The position numbers and the translations under genes are program-made. The notes under the pieces were generated by a model that was not told where the DNA came from, made no database searches, and saw only the letters and a list, made by a program, of their open reading frames with translations. This document shows, in pieces, positions 12,501 to 24,825 of a DNA stretch of 64,000 nt (its first letter is position 1; every line of letters starts with the position of its first letter). This DNA comes from Gossypium raimondii (taxonomy: Eukaryota; Streptophyta; Magnoliopsida; Malvales; Malvaceae). Location of the stretch: the NCBI RefSeq assembly GCF_025698545.1, contig NC_068567.1, forward strand, positions 3,348,001 to 3,412,000. Reading direction: 5' to 3'.

Positions 12501-12900
12501 TCCAGCGCTATATGGATGAATGTAAAAAATCTTAAACAGATATTCATCAGAGACAGGTATATTTTCTCTCAATCGACACCTCAAAACCTTTTGTTACTTC
12601 ACCGATTCCTCGAACTTCCTGAAGAAAAATTGCCTGTTTTTCCAGGATCCAATAGAAAGATGATTTAATTGGAATAATCCGCGGCCATTGAATTTGTCAT
12701 TGGATGTTATCTTTTGCCGTGCGTTGCTTGCAGATTTGACTTAATACTGAATCTAACTGTAGGGAAAGGATCGGTATGCTTGATGAGCGAATAAACTCGG
12801 AACCACATTCGGAGCAGAGATGGCTTTTGAAGTGCTAATGGAGGATCATAAATTCATAATCTTTCAGTGTAAGCTATTGTGTAGAAAGTAACAACATGCC
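6545..12900 (+). CDS. RING-H2 E3 ubiquitin ligase with SIM-like motifs (CDS 7503-12490)
   Basis: E3 ubiquitin ligase of a BIG BROTHER-like plant RING family. The leader exon starts about 6545 and ends near 6704; the start ATG 7503-7505 lies just inside exon 2. Coding exons: 7503-8485, 8779-9403, 9496-9579, 10758-10955, 11040-11137, 11960-12059, 12197-12295, 12428-12490, giving 749 residues. The N-terminal two thirds are Ser/Asn-rich and probably disordered, with short acidic-hydrophobic SIM-like motifs at about residues 8-17, 319-327, 402-409, 461-468 and 485-495. A charged [18 protein letters not shown] helix lies around 515-535. Further on is the family segment [16 protein letters not shown]. 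The RING-H2 finger is C-terminal, residues 704-744: CAIC, 14 residues, C-L-H-K-F-H, C, then CPVC; all eight ligands are present. The 3' region (12491-12900) may contain a spliced untranslated segment. Probably nuclear; substrate unknown. Confidence 0.88.
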
Positions 12901-13639
12901 ATACAATGCAATTCAATGTTTTATGTCAGTTATTTTTGTTGAAAGCAACTATTTTTGGGTACAAGTATGGAAGGGGCCCCTCTTCAATACCAAGAAGTTC
13001 ATTTTAGTCCTCTACATTTTGGAAAGCAACATTTTAATCGCTGTACCTTTGGTTTATAGCAAAAAGGTAAAGAAAATGCTAATTGTGCTTTTAAGTGCCG
13101 ACTTGTTTTTCTTTTATATTTTTAAATATGACATGGATTTATGAGTATAGATTGAGGTGGAAAATAAAAAATGATGTGGAATTTAGTGAAATTAGTTGAA
13201 TATGACATAGATTTATGGGTATAATTATGCCCTTTATCACCATTATTTTTCCCAACTTTTGAACCCTAAAATCAATTGTGAAAAACCTTACAATTTACCC
13301 AAATTCCTAAAACTATTTTTTTATAATTTCTTTTTAAAAGACAACCCGCTTTTATATATTCATTTAGGAAGCAATTATTTAATTTCAATTATTTGAAATT
13401 CTTGTTTGCCAAAACACAATTATTTAAAATAATGAATATTCATTTTTCTATATACTCAATCTCATACTACTTACATTTGAGTGACTTCCAAAGGATTTAT
13501 TAAAAGTCTACCTTTCTTTAAAAATATACCATTTAAGTCGTATAACTTTTCTTTATAATATTAATATATATTAAAATTTGACAATTTTTTCGTGTTGCTT
13601 TGAAGTAAACTCATTGAATAACTACTAGTTAACAAAAAT

Positions 13640-13830
13640 TTACAACCTCGCCAACAAGTGATTGGGTGTAATAATAAGGTACATTACAATTTTAAGGGCT
13701 CAGATTCGAACCTTGGAGATGGTATTATTGATCGGGCAATCATGAACCCTCAACGTGAACTGTAAAACGAGCATGAAAAATATTACAAAAAAAATTACAA
13801 CCTCAATGCAATGTGACTTTTTCTCCATCA
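13640..13830 (+). repeat. tRNA-related SINE-like segment
   Basis: Contains CAAGTGATTGGGTGTAAT, similar to a pol III box A, and about 60 bases on CTCAGATTCGAACCTTGG, close to a box B (GGTTCGAANCC). This order and spacing are typical of a tRNA-derived SINE head. The tail is not clearly defined. It differs from the SINE-like family at 26.7, 27.7, 28.4, 40.9 and 54.1 kb. Confidence 0.4.
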
Positions 13831-13845
13831 CTTGAGCCACCATTG

Positions 13846-14004
13846 ATTTAAGGTGGGTTTGGATTGACAGGGCGTTTACTTGCGGTTGGTATAAAAATAG
13901 CAGTGGCAGTGAGATTAGATACTGTAACAATATTATAGTGTGAGACAAAAAGAAAACTAAATATATCGTACCGAAATTCATCGTCCATCCAAAGGGGCCC
14001 TTAG
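13846..14004. repeat. TIR MITE, TTTGGATGG family
   Basis: Starts TAAGGTGGGTTTGGATTGAC and ends CCATCCAAAGGGGCCCTTA, which is roughly its reverse complement, enclosing about 160 bases with the family words CAGTGGCAGTG and GAGACAAAAAG. Related copies lie near 40730-40852, 53758-53900 and 59205-59362. Non-autonomous DNA transposon; superfamily not determined. Confidence 0.55.
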
Positions 14005-14587
14005 TAAATTTCAAATCCTTAAGTTCTTATATAAAATTTCATGAAATTGAGCATTTGGTTTCTTTACCATATACCCTACAATGGGTAGCCTTTGATCGAA
14101 CTATGAGGGCGTATTAACCATACATGATGTGTTCCAATTATTATAAGACTTTTCTATTACATTTAAACTTCCATCTTTTCGATAAATTAATTTGTTTTGG
14201 TTGTTATTTGATTTTATCTGTCTGTTATTTCAGTCTTTTTTCTACAGAATTTTGTTATGTATACAAACATTTTGTTTTCAATTTACTTCATATTTTTTAT
14301 GCTTCATATTAGTGTAAGTAGATCCCTTCGTGTATATTGTTGGCTCGAAACAAAGAAGAATCCTTACCACTTGCTTGCCAGGGTTTATAGTTTCCCCAAA
14401 GAGCAGTCTCTAGCTAGTTATAAATATAAAATTTACAAACAGATTGACTTCAAAAAGTTAAAGGGAATTTTGTAAGTTCTCTTTATATCCATGAATCTAT
14501 ACTCTCTCTTTGTTTCTTTTTTCTTTTTCTATCTGCCTGTCTGTATGTACGTATGTATGACTTACAAGGGAGATTTCCATTTGTTTT

Positions 14588-17500
14588 TCATCTAATTGGA
14601 GTACGCCGTTTGGGTTGCAATGCCGCAGACATTTGGCGCAACCTATTTGTTATCTCTGTAAATGATGGCCTGCTTGCTGGCTCAAACAACCAACACTCTT
14701 CCATTAACTTTCTCCATTCTGGATCACAACGTTCCGGTATAGGAGGCCTCAGCGTATTGTTTACAATTCCACCTTCATTCACAGTTCAGAAAACTAATTA
14801 TTTGTCAATGCTAGCATGATAACATCTTGTAAAAAATCATGAATGTGGCTGAGACATAGAGAGATAGGGAAAGAGTTATAGATGCTGGAATTTGAACGTC
14901 ACACTTAATAGATATCACCTTTTAAAGGTAGTTGCATGACTCGAGTAGATTGTATGAACTAAAGTGAACTAGGCCCCAATTTCGAGATATTGAAGTATCT
15001 AACGAAATCGAGTTTCACTGGTGCAAAAGCTAGTTGTAAGCAAGATACTGCTGTATAATATTTAGCCTGAAGTATTGAGGATGTATAGTTATCAAAAGTA
15101 TACCAATGATTGCACCACAATGCATACTTGCATATGGCTCTTCTCCCGTCAAGATTTCCCATAATGCAATACCAAATGAGAAAACATCAACCTGCAAAAG
15201 CAATGAACAAGCACATAATGATCTTATTTATTCTTCTTCGAATAAGTTATTCATTCCTCCATTTGTGTGTATATAAAATGCACGATTCTAAGTTACAAAC
15301 CTTCTCCGAAACCCGGGTACTACTGCCATTCAATAACTCTGGTGCCATCCATGGAAGAGTTCCACGCACTCCTCCGGATACGAGAGTGTTGCGCTTGATT
15401 CTTGACAACCCAAAATCTCCAACCTGCACATCATCAGGTTAATTCAATGTTGCTCAAATGGTGGATTAAGTGATGATTTGATTCAGTTTCCCATATACTA
15501 ATCACAAGATAGTACCTGGAACTTATAGAAAAACTTAGGTATATCTTTGATTCAAGTATGCTACTAATTACCTTGCAAATGGGCCTTTGAGAATCCTTCA
15601 AATTGATAAGCAGATTGTCACATTTCAAATCGAAATGAACAATATTTTTGGAATGCAAGTATTCCATGCCAAAAGCTGCATCCAGTGCAAGAACAACCTT
15701 TCTACGACGATCAAGTGCCCTGCAGGATGAGATTTGAAGTCCATAAACCTATTTACGCAAGAAATGGAAACAAAAGTGTAATGACTTCCTCACCTATCTT
15801 TCTTCAGTAGGGCATTCCTCAATGATCCATTCACCATATATTCTGTAACTGTTGCCATAGTTCCTCCAGGTCCATCAGTGACAACCCCATAAAACGAGAC
15901 CACATTTGGGTGATGAAGTTTTGATACAATTTGTGCTTCTCTCCAAAATTCATTTGTCTGTACAAAATTTCCAGTTAGGAAAACTGAAAACAACAGAAAC
16001 CTTTCCCCCAAACAATACTGCTTTACTTGGACTCGTGTGTAAGATGGTTTCTTTCAGTTTTTCTAAAATTTTTCATGTACATATCCCAATTCTCACTGTC
16101 CACATGTGAATTAGACAAAGGACTCTGCAAGAGTACTTCACAAAAAATCAAGAGTCGGAGATGTTCCAATCCATTTTAGTCCCCACTTTATTTAGCCCGT
16201 GGACTGTTCTAAATGTTAAACAATGTCATTAATGTTTTTGACAACTATGTTTATAAAACTATAACAAATGAAAAGAATTAAGAATATATATAGCCCTAAT
16301 AAAAGACCCACCAACCGCTCTTGCTCTGATGGCCTGCCTGAAAAGCAACCTTCTTTGATTCTCTTAACAGCAACTTCTGTTCCTCTCCATTTTGCATAAT
16401 AAACAGTTCCAAATGTACCAGATCCTAGCTCTTGAAGTTCTTCAATGTCTGCATTCTTTATAATCTGCATATATGTACGAATCAGTATGTATAACAGTAA
16501 ATTAAACAAATATTGCAAGTTCCTTTTCAAAAGGATGTAACAGGAAAACTTTTAGGAAAGCCAATGTGAGATTAAGAATCTAATCAATGATGTTCAACAC
16601 ATTTGAAATAATCAAAAGCTTTATATGATGAAAGCTTCATGATCCACTGATACTAGTAAGATCTTACACAGGTAGGAACCAACATGAATCCCTCCTTAAA
16701 GGATGTTATAGTTTGTGTTATTGAAACGATGAATCTTGTTCGTATATCCGTGTTTGACACTTGTATCCAAGTTAGATATGGAGCACGATCCTCCAAATAT
16801 AATTTTACAAATTACAATAGAGAAACATAAACTAAAGGATAAGAAATGTATATAAGGAAAAAGTTCCTTTCAATGCAAAAGGTTAGCTGTTGCATAAGTT
16901 TCAATTGAATGTGTTTCTTTTGATAATTAGGTTCGTTGGAATTCATTTACAGATGCTCAGGCAAATCGATAAAGAAGAAAAGCTCGAGGTTTTATTGCAG
17001 TTACATGCACGAGTAGATCGGACCTGTAAACCATGGATTCCAGCTTCAATTTCAACCTTTTTTGCATCAATAATAGAACCATCTGCAGTTTTTCTACCAC
17101 TCTTCTTATCCTATAAGAAATAAGAGGAGGTAGCTGAAATTTAATGTAAAGTATGACATCATGCATTTTGGAACCATCTAGATGACGAAATATGCTACCT
17201 TACGAGTAGATTTTTTTTCTTCCTTTGATCCTCTAGCAGTTTGAGTTTCACCACTGGTCACATGTTGAATATGTGGCACAACAGTCGAAGACGAGGGGAT
17301 GTCAGCAGGTGTATTACTAGTAACATCTTCAATAATAACAGCCGATTCTATCACCTTGCAATCATATGGATTAACTGAAGGCTGTGATTGGACACTTGTC
17401 ATATCTTCGAAATTCGACCTTTCATATAAGTATAGGGTATCCGTTACCTCTGCTGACTTGTGGTTGGGACAATTAGCAGGTTCAGCACGATGGAGAAATG

Positions 17501-20500
17501 CCTGCCTACTTGAAGCACTGTCTGTGGTCAAATTCTGAGAAAGTTTCAGAAACAAGAGGATCATTCTTATGAAAGTTCAACATTGTAGTGAAAGAATTTC
17601 CAAGTAAGTGGAGCTATACTTACAGAGACTGATATAGAGGGTTCTTTGTCAACTAAATTGTGAGGTGTAACAGGTTGTAGTTTAGAAGATCCATGTGCAA
17701 CAGGTTGACCGCTCACCAATTCAGTCATGGCACATTGCCCATCCCTGGTGGTACTTTGGTTTGTGATATGTAATTCTGGTTTTCTTGTGTTTGATTGATA
17801 ACCAGGGAGGAGATCCATCATATCTGCTGAATTAGGGGCTACGATGACTGGTAAAGAGAACAATGAGTCTGCAGAGCTAGCTAAGTCTTCCGTAAGAGGA
17901 GTAGCACTAGGCACATTCTTATCTGTGATGGAGCTATTGTGTGAAGCGACTTCAAAGTTTCTTCGAGTGTACATTTCTAGATTGGAAGAATCGTTATACA
18001 ATGCTAGAGACAGTGATTTTTCTCTTGGACTATTACACTGAGCTTGTGGCAGAACTCCTTTCAACAAGGAATTGTACCTCTCATCATGTCCTTGTAACTG
18101 TGAGTCAGAAAGTGCCCTTTCCATAAGATTAGTTTGGTCAGGGCCTGTCATATTTTGATGATGCAGTCTCTGGTGACTAAATTCTCCACTCGGGCTTCGA
18201 TTATGAAAATGCTTTTCACGAGATTTGTTACTCAGAATACTTTCTAATAAATGTTGATTATGGTTCTGGTGGTTCACAAGTGGAAGAGGAACATGAGGAT
18301 GATTACTATGATATCCAGTGGCATCCATGTAGTAGGAATTACCACCTGGATGAGTTCCCATAACAAATCTATTGATGCCTTCATTGCTATGGTCAAAACA
18401 CGATGTATCTACCTTAAATTGCAAATTGGACTTAGTAGGATTTCCTTGATTACCTTGAACTGGAGATAGAGGGGGAGAATGATTAAATGATTTGCTTGGT
18501 ATATGAAGATTAGGTAAAAATTTAGCAGTTGGATGTGAGAACATTCTTGCAGTATTAGGTGAACTCGGAGTATAGTCCTTATGGTCGAAAGCATGAGCAG
18601 ACGTAGGAGAGTCTATATGAAAACTATGACTATAATCTGAAGCATTTCCAAACTGGTTTGTTTGGCTTGCTAAATGCTGCCCACTTGTATCCAGCATGCC
18701 ATTAACAGCAAAAACATACTGATAATCAATGTCATGCTGCCGTGGAGTACTCCTTCCTTCCAAAGAATTGTGCCTCTCATGTTCCTTTAATGGCACGAGA
18801 AATAGCCGCAGTCTCTGGTAACCACCATTTCTTTCCAGCTCGTGATATTCCTCGATCATATGATGAAGATCCTCATCCGAACAAACAGATATTAGAGCAT
18901 CCAGATCCTCACCGGGGAGCTGGTACTTAATAGTATGAGGTTGGTTGCAAATTGCAGTTGTCTTCCTTGCAAGTTCTTCCCATGTTAAGTTTTTCTTAAT
19001 CGATATGATCCGTGTCTCTCCACCTACATACCTAAGCTTCCCATCATTTGGCCTTGGTAATATTCTTCCCCCAAAACTGCAAAGAAATTTCATTTTACTC
19101 GCAAAAGTACCCTCTGTAACTCCTGCACTATTTGAGCGACCCGATTGAGGGGACTCTACGACACAGACTGGAGAGACGGTCAGCCTTGGTGTCAATTGAT
19201 CAATGTAACTTGCATCCGAATGCTGAACAAATTTTTGTCCATCAAAACCACCAATTTGCCAGTTATATCTGCTAAAATGATCATGGTAACTATCTACTTC
19301 AGCTATACATCCCAATCCCGGAACAAAATTTGGAACATTTGAACCATATTCGGATTCCTTCCTTCTTGACTCTGGACTGCCTTTAAGATCCTTGTAAACC
19401 TGCCAACAGTTCTGATTGTTACTAAAACCTGCTTGCCTTGGTTGGCTATGGTCTGCATCCATTGTCACTGCTATTCTTCTTAAAGCACCAGTATGCCTTA
19501 AAAACTCCGTTGAAAACTCCTCACCTGTCTGCACACAAATATTATTTGTATCCCCATCTGTAGAGCTTCTGCCACTTGACACAACCGTTTCTTTACCATG
19601 GTATGACTTCAGGCTTGAATCGCTTGCCATGGTTCCGATCAAACCTACTTATTACGGCTACTGTGAACAATTCCGACAGATCAAATCTATATAAATCCTA
19701 CTTTAGTTTCCCAAAGATCCAATAGTAGTTGTGCCTCAAACACTTATAAATTCCGTAGACAGCGCATGCTTATTTCCATAAACCAACTGAATCATACCAA
19801 TAACTCAAAGTACTGAATGCTAGACAGCACTCAATTACCACGGGACTTGACAGCACCGAATGCTTTATCTCGAAAACCAACTTGATTGGCACCAAGAATG
19901 AGAAAAACATAAGAGATGCTACACAAATTTTCTTCATAGAGTAACATCAATAATCGTTCTAATTAAACCAAGTCCAAAGCTGACAAAATCTTCATTCAAA
20001 AACCCTCAAGACAAATAAACAAACAAATCATCTTCAACAATTAGTCTCAAGAGAAAATCTCCTTACTAGTCATCTTTCCCCCATTCCTCATTGTTTTTTC
20101 AAATCCAACGTGTTGAAACCACACAAAGAATGAAGCTGAAAAACACAATACAACAGAATCAATGAGGAACAAGAAAACAAAAAGGGTTAAAAAATTCATC
20201 AAAAATGACAGAAAACATTGCAGGAGAAAAAGGGTATATTTCAAAACAACCAAAATGTTCAAATTTCATCCTTGGCATAATAACAATAAAAACATGCAAA
20301 ACAGATGTTAAAAAAAACAAACAAACAAAAAATGCAGAGCAGAAACTGGTTACCTCTTCCATTGTTGAAAAACTTGAGATTTAGGCATGAATTTTGAGCA
20401 TGGAAATGAAAAGGGTACATAGATTAGGGAGAATATTGAAAAACCCAAAAGAAGATTAGTGGAGATAGAATTTGGGTATTTGGGATTGAGAGAGAGAGAC
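14588..20500 (-). CDS. PB1-domain Raf-like MAPKKK (CDS 14588-19630)
   Basis: Raf-like protein kinase with an N-terminal PB1 domain, the architecture of plant B-group Raf kinases (some activate SnRK2 kinases in osmotic stress). Coding exons on the minus strand: 19630-17624, 17534-17199, 17110-17024, 16464-16312, 15957-15794, 15719-15572, 15423-15301, 15191-15104, 14772-14588; total 1096 residues. Start ATG 19628-19630 is preceded in frame by TAA. PB1 spans about residues 179-275 ([16 protein letters not shown], then [11 protein letters not shown]). A long Ser/His/Asn-rich linker follows. The kinase is about 811-1090: GSGTFGTVY from 824, catalytic lysine 844 in [15 protein letters not shown] around 944 (the HF-D form usual in plant Rafs), DFG 968-970, PWMAPELL, and a C-terminal [12 protein letters not shown] leader exon about 20354-20500 splices to the start exon. 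Cytosolic signalling role inferred from family. Confidence 0.9.
20354..20500 (-). promoter_or_regulatory. Leader exon of Raf-like kinase with an upstream ATG
   Basis: A minus-strand leader exon ends with CAACAATGGAAGAG followed by the donor GTAACC (bases 20353-20352 are its GT). The ATG at 20362-20360 is the last in the leader. If this exon joins the acceptor TTGTTCACAG at 19662-19661, the next codon is TAG, which leaves a three-codon upstream ORF (Met-Glu-Glu-stop) about 30 bases before the main start. The donor is clear; the acceptor is inferred. Confidence 0.4.
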
Positions 20501-20514
20501 CGTTGCACAAGGGG

Positions 20515-22770
20515 CGGAGACTATGAGTGCCAACAAATGGGTGGAATATCATATTTGCTTAAAATAACGCGGGGACTAACTGCAAACAACTAACTTACAA
20601 ATAATCTTTTTAGCTAAATTAACAAAAACAAAAATACTTCTTTATCTAAATTCTCTTTTATCTGTGTTTAAGAAAAAAAAATTAAATAAGTCATTTTCTT
20701 TGCGGTCAATTAAAATAATTAATTAAGTCCTTTTTTAATAGTTTTCGTTATTTATTATGTTGATCATTAAAATAAATTGATGGACCAATCAGATAATCAC
20801 ATGTGATGACTTTTAATTTAATCTAATATTTTCTCATAAAATATTAAAAATCATTAAAAATAAGAGAAATTAGAAAAATTTATAAAAAATTAAAAATGAT
20901 ATAAAATTATTAAAATTATAAAATTAATTGAACCTATTTAAAATATTAAAATAAAAATATTAGAATTCTTAAGAAATAATATAATTTAGGATAAATACCA
21001 AAACTATACATGAACTACGTTTAATGTGCAATTGTACACATGAATTTTAATTTTGTGTAATTTTATACATGGAATTTTGATTTGATCCAATTCTTGTAAA
21101 TTATTAACACAATTATATTTATCCAATATAAAAATAAATTAATGTATTTATTTCTTTAAATGTGTATGATTAAATCAAAATTAAAGTTTCAAGTATACAT
21201 TTGAATCACAATTAGAGTTTCACATATATAATTGCACCAAATTAAAGGTCATGTATACAATTGCACATCAAATCAAAGTTTCTGTATAGTTTTGAGATTT
21301 ATCCCTAAAATTTATTAAAATTATTAAAATTTATATAAACTTATAAAAAGAATCATAAAAACTTGAATTGAATCGGTTAGCCCGAAATCAACAAGGGCAC
21401 TGGTTCGAAGAAAACCATTAGACCAGTTAACCTAAAACCAAGCAGTTGAATTGATTTTTTATCTTTTAATATTTGTTATGAAACCAAAATTTCATTATCC
21501 AACTATTAGCATATGGAATGAAATATTCTAACTAAGGTTTTCAGAATCGGACCGTGGTCGAACCGGTTAGGTCATCTGTTTGCCAAATCAACTGATTCGT
21601 ACAGTTCATTTAAATAAAACATTAAAAACGAAAATTATCAAACATAAAAAAATCAGTTCAACCATCCGGTTTTCAAGTCAACTAGCCTAATAGCTTTTTC
21701 TGGATCAATACCCTTGCAATTTCGGTCTAATCGGTCCAAACGAAGGATCCGGTCCAATTCAAAATTTTTATGATTTTTTTTATAATTTTTCTATGTTAAT
21801 CCTTTTTTTTATAACTTTTATGGCTTTTTTATATTTTTAATATGTTTTTATAAAATTTTAAATATGTTTTATTAATTTTATAAAATTAAATTAAATTTCA
21901 TTAGAATTTTTATATTTTATAATATTTATAAATTTATATCTTTTTGATCTTTTTATTTTTAATATTTAATAAATTTTCTGATTTTTTTGTATTTTTGTAA
22001 TTTTTTATAATTTTGATAATTTTCTATATTTTTTTATAATTTTTAAATATTTTTATGAAAAAATATTAGTTAAATCAGAAGTTGTCACATGTTATCATCT
22101 GATTGGTTTATCAATTTATTCTAATGGTCAGCATAGTCAATGACAAAAACCGTTAATGGAAAGGCTTAATTGATTATTCTAGTTAACGACGGGGCTCAAT
22201 TGAGTACAAATTTAATATAAACTTAATAACCATTAAATAAAAAATTCCAAAAGGGTTAAAATGTAATTTGCATAATTTTACCATCTTTGGTCTATCATCC
22301 GCACCATCCATGGACCATAGATAATTGGTTTATAGAATGAACGGTTCATCCGTAAAGCTCGACTTTCTCTCTTTCTCCTCTCAAAAACCAAAGCAAGAAC
22401 GAATTTTACTCCTTTGGCTCTAATTTCATTTCCTTAATTCCTTTAACCTCTTGGTAAATGGAAAATTTTCATTTATAGCCCTTCCAAAAATTAATTATTC
22501 AATTTATGCTCTTTAACTTCTTAGTTAAATGAAAAATAAAATACATTTTTCTCAAAATGATTCAATTTAAATCTCTCACCATAAAGTTTTTAATGTCGAC
22601 CCCAATAATCTGATTTCCCATATAAAATTTCTAACTTCACCTTGAAAATAATAATAATAAATAAAGAGAAAGTTAACTGTTTTTGTGTGAAAGTTTTGGC
22701 AGATTATTTCCACAATACTACAAAGATAACTTTGATTTTTTCTCCCAATCAAATGGCTTGTCAAAAATCA
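20515..22770. other. AT-rich intergenic DNA with repeats
   Basis: No gene seen. It contains a palindromic MITE at 20989-21304 and, from about 21360 to 21760, two stretches rich in GAACCGGTTAG / CCGGTTTTCAAG words, arranged partly as inverted copies, that look like another decayed repeat. From 21770 to 22060 the DNA is nearly pure A/T. Confidence 0.4.
20989..21304. repeat. Palindromic MITE, GGATAAAT family
   Basis: Begins GGATAAATACCAAAACTATA and ends TATAGTTTTGAGATTTATCC, which are inverted repeats of each other. Inside are repeated TACACATGAA / TTCATGTGTA type words in both orientations. Diverged copies lie at about 24550-24825, 42526-42810 and 62824-63160. Non-autonomous; no coding capacity. 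Confidence 0.6.
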
Positions 22771-22772
22771 TG

Positions 22773-23095
22773 GAATCTTCATTGCACTGATAGGGGGTAT
22801 TCGTAGGGATTAAGGGGCCAAAGGCCAAGAATTGAACTATTTATCATCCAAGTATTTTTCTTACGGCTAGATCTAATCTCCTGATTCGTGCGGAATGGAA
22901 AAAGAATTTCACATTCTTCCTTTCAATAAGGGAGGATTAGGAAAGCCCTATTGATTGCAGCTTTTTCTGGACCTCCGGAAAAAGCATGAAAAAAAAGGCT
23001 CGAATGATACGATCCCTCTATCACCCCAAATTGAAAGGGGCGATCTCGTAGTTCTTGGTCTGTGAATATACGTTATTAGGTGCTCCATTTTATTA
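22773..23095 (-). other. Nuclear plastid DNA: trnI-GAU intron fragment
   Basis: Closely resembles, in reverse orientation, part of the group II intron of plastid trnI-GAU from the inverted-repeat rRNA operon. Recognised words include TTCTTACGGCTAGATC, GATTGCAGCTTTTTCTGGAC, GGCTCGAATGATACGATCCC and TCTCGTAGTTCTTGGTCTGT. Many substitutions separate it from the plastid sequence as I remember it, so it is an old nuclear insertion. No tRNA exon is present. Identification is from memory of the intron, not from a search. Confidence 0.75.
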
Positions 23096-23099
23096 CTCA

Positions 23100-23800
23100 T
23101 AAACTTTAAGCCTCAAATCAGGTCTGTTCTTCATATTTTTGGAACCTTAAGTGAAACAATAAATCGAGGTCTTTTTAAAAAAAATATAAAATGTAATACA
23201 ATAAAATAAAATGTTTTATTTTTCTGCCTGCAATGAAACGTCAATCAGAAGACTTAAAAAGTTAAAGATTTTTTTTCTTACGTTAAATTGAAGAAAAAAA
23301 ATCGGGCTCTTTCTAGCCCTGGGCTCTAGGCGGTCGCATTCCCAGATTATCCCTAGGGTCGAATCTGCCTCTAATTTTACTATGGTTGGAGTCGATAATC
23401 ATGTATCAAAGGGGTTTATTCTACTCCTTATTCTTCAACAAGTCTACTTAATTAAACTCGAATAGCACAATTTCAAATTTATTTAAAATAAATTCAAAAA
23501 TTCTTTTTTAATACAAATAGAATTTATTTATAATCAATTTTTTAAAATGAAAATTTTGAAGAAATAATGTATTTACATTTAAATATTATAATTTATAATT
23601 TTTTTATTCTGGAATCGTATTTGAAATATGTCTTATCAAAATAATTTATCTTATAACACATTTGCATTATATTTAAAGTGGAAATTAGACCCTTTCTAAT
23701 ATTATATCTTAAATATTCCTTATTTAAAACATTTTTTTTTCGAATATATTATTTAAAACATAATATCTAAATTATGTATTAAATTTTGGTCCTTTTAATC
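23100..23800. other. AT-rich spacer
   Basis: No gene seen. A short, more GC-rich patch at about 23305-23390 (GGGCTCTAGGCGGTCGCATT) interrupts the AT-rich DNA and could be a transposon remnant. The remainder is low-complexity. Confidence 0.35.
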
Positions 23801-23807
23801 AACCATC

Positions 23808-24000
23808 ATGTTATTTTCAAACATGAATCTACTTGTGCGGTTGTCACAGCTCACATTTCCCATAGGAAGGGAGGTAAGACCCCACGGTGCTTACGATGGT
23901 AAGTGGTGGACACGCTCGGTCACCGATCCAAGCATACACCGCTGCCTGTCATTTCTGGGTCCCACATGCGTAATTGCTGTAGCAAGGTGAAAGCGCGTGG
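23808..24000. other. Unexplained GC-rich island
   Basis: About 190 bases of balanced composition inside a desert of A/T. It carries an open frame of 60 codons with no recognisable domain, and promoter-like words such as GGGTCCCAC and AAAGCGCGTGG. Could be an isolated conserved non-coding element, a promoter fragment or an organellar or transposon piece; I cannot tell which. Confidence 0.35.
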
Positions 24001-24549
24001 ACTTGGCTACCCTTTCTAATATTTTATTATTATTATTATTTCTTTCGATATGTAATATGTATGTGGTTCAATCTATTTCCATTTTATTTATTTATTTGGG
24101 TAATGTGTTTTTTTTTTTTTTTTTCATATTCTCACTTTTGCTTATACGTTGCCCTTACTATAAAAGATAATTACATCTAATGCCATTTCAGTAACATTTT
24201 ATAGGTGAATGTAGCCGATAGGTTATAAAGACCTGATCAAATTAATCGCACTACTATTAAATGGATTAATATAGTTTCTGTATTATTAAACAGATTCAAA
24301 TAAAATTAAATTGGAATAGATTTAATATTTATTGTATAAAAATGTCATTTATTGTTTAACCGAGTTAATTTTTAAAGTTTTTATAGTTTTGTAAATAAAA
24401 TCTTTTCTTTAGAATTTAACTGTAGTTGAAAAAAAATTTAAAATATTCTTATACAGCAAAAATTAATTCTAGTACAAATGGTCTTATTTGATCTTTTTAA
24501 TAGTATAGGAATTAAATTGATCTATTTAATAATCAAGGGCTAATTTGAT

Positions 24550-24825
24550 TCATGAATAAACTCGATTTTATACATAAAACTTTGATTTGATTCAACTTTC
24601 ACAAAATCACTAATAACATTATCGAATTAACACCATTTTACGTTAATATGTTACGTACACAAACAATTATATTACTTCAATATGCAAAATAAATGTATGT
24701 ATTCATTTCTTTGAATGTCTATAATTGAATCAAAATTGAGTATAATTGCACTAAATCAACGTTCATATATCAAATTACAAATTAGACCAAATTTCATGTA
24801 TAAATTTGATATTTACCTCCAATTT
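24550..24825. repeat. Diverged MITE, GGATAAAT family
   Basis: Shares ordered words with the copy at 20989-21304: ATTTTATACATAAAACTTTG, the centre AATGTATGTATTCATTTCTT, and GTATAAATTTGATATTTACC at the far end. Terminal inverted repeats are decayed. Confidence 0.45.

Larger units (their letters stand above)
12901..14587. other. Convergent intergenic spacer
   Basis: Spacer between two convergent genes, the RING ligase and the Raf-like kinase. It holds a SINE-like segment (about 13640-13830) and a TIR MITE (about 13846-14004). The rest is AT-rich; the open frames at 14124-14475 have no recognisable domain. The last few hundred bases likely contain the 3' untranslated region of the minus-strand kinase gene. 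Confidence 0.45.
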
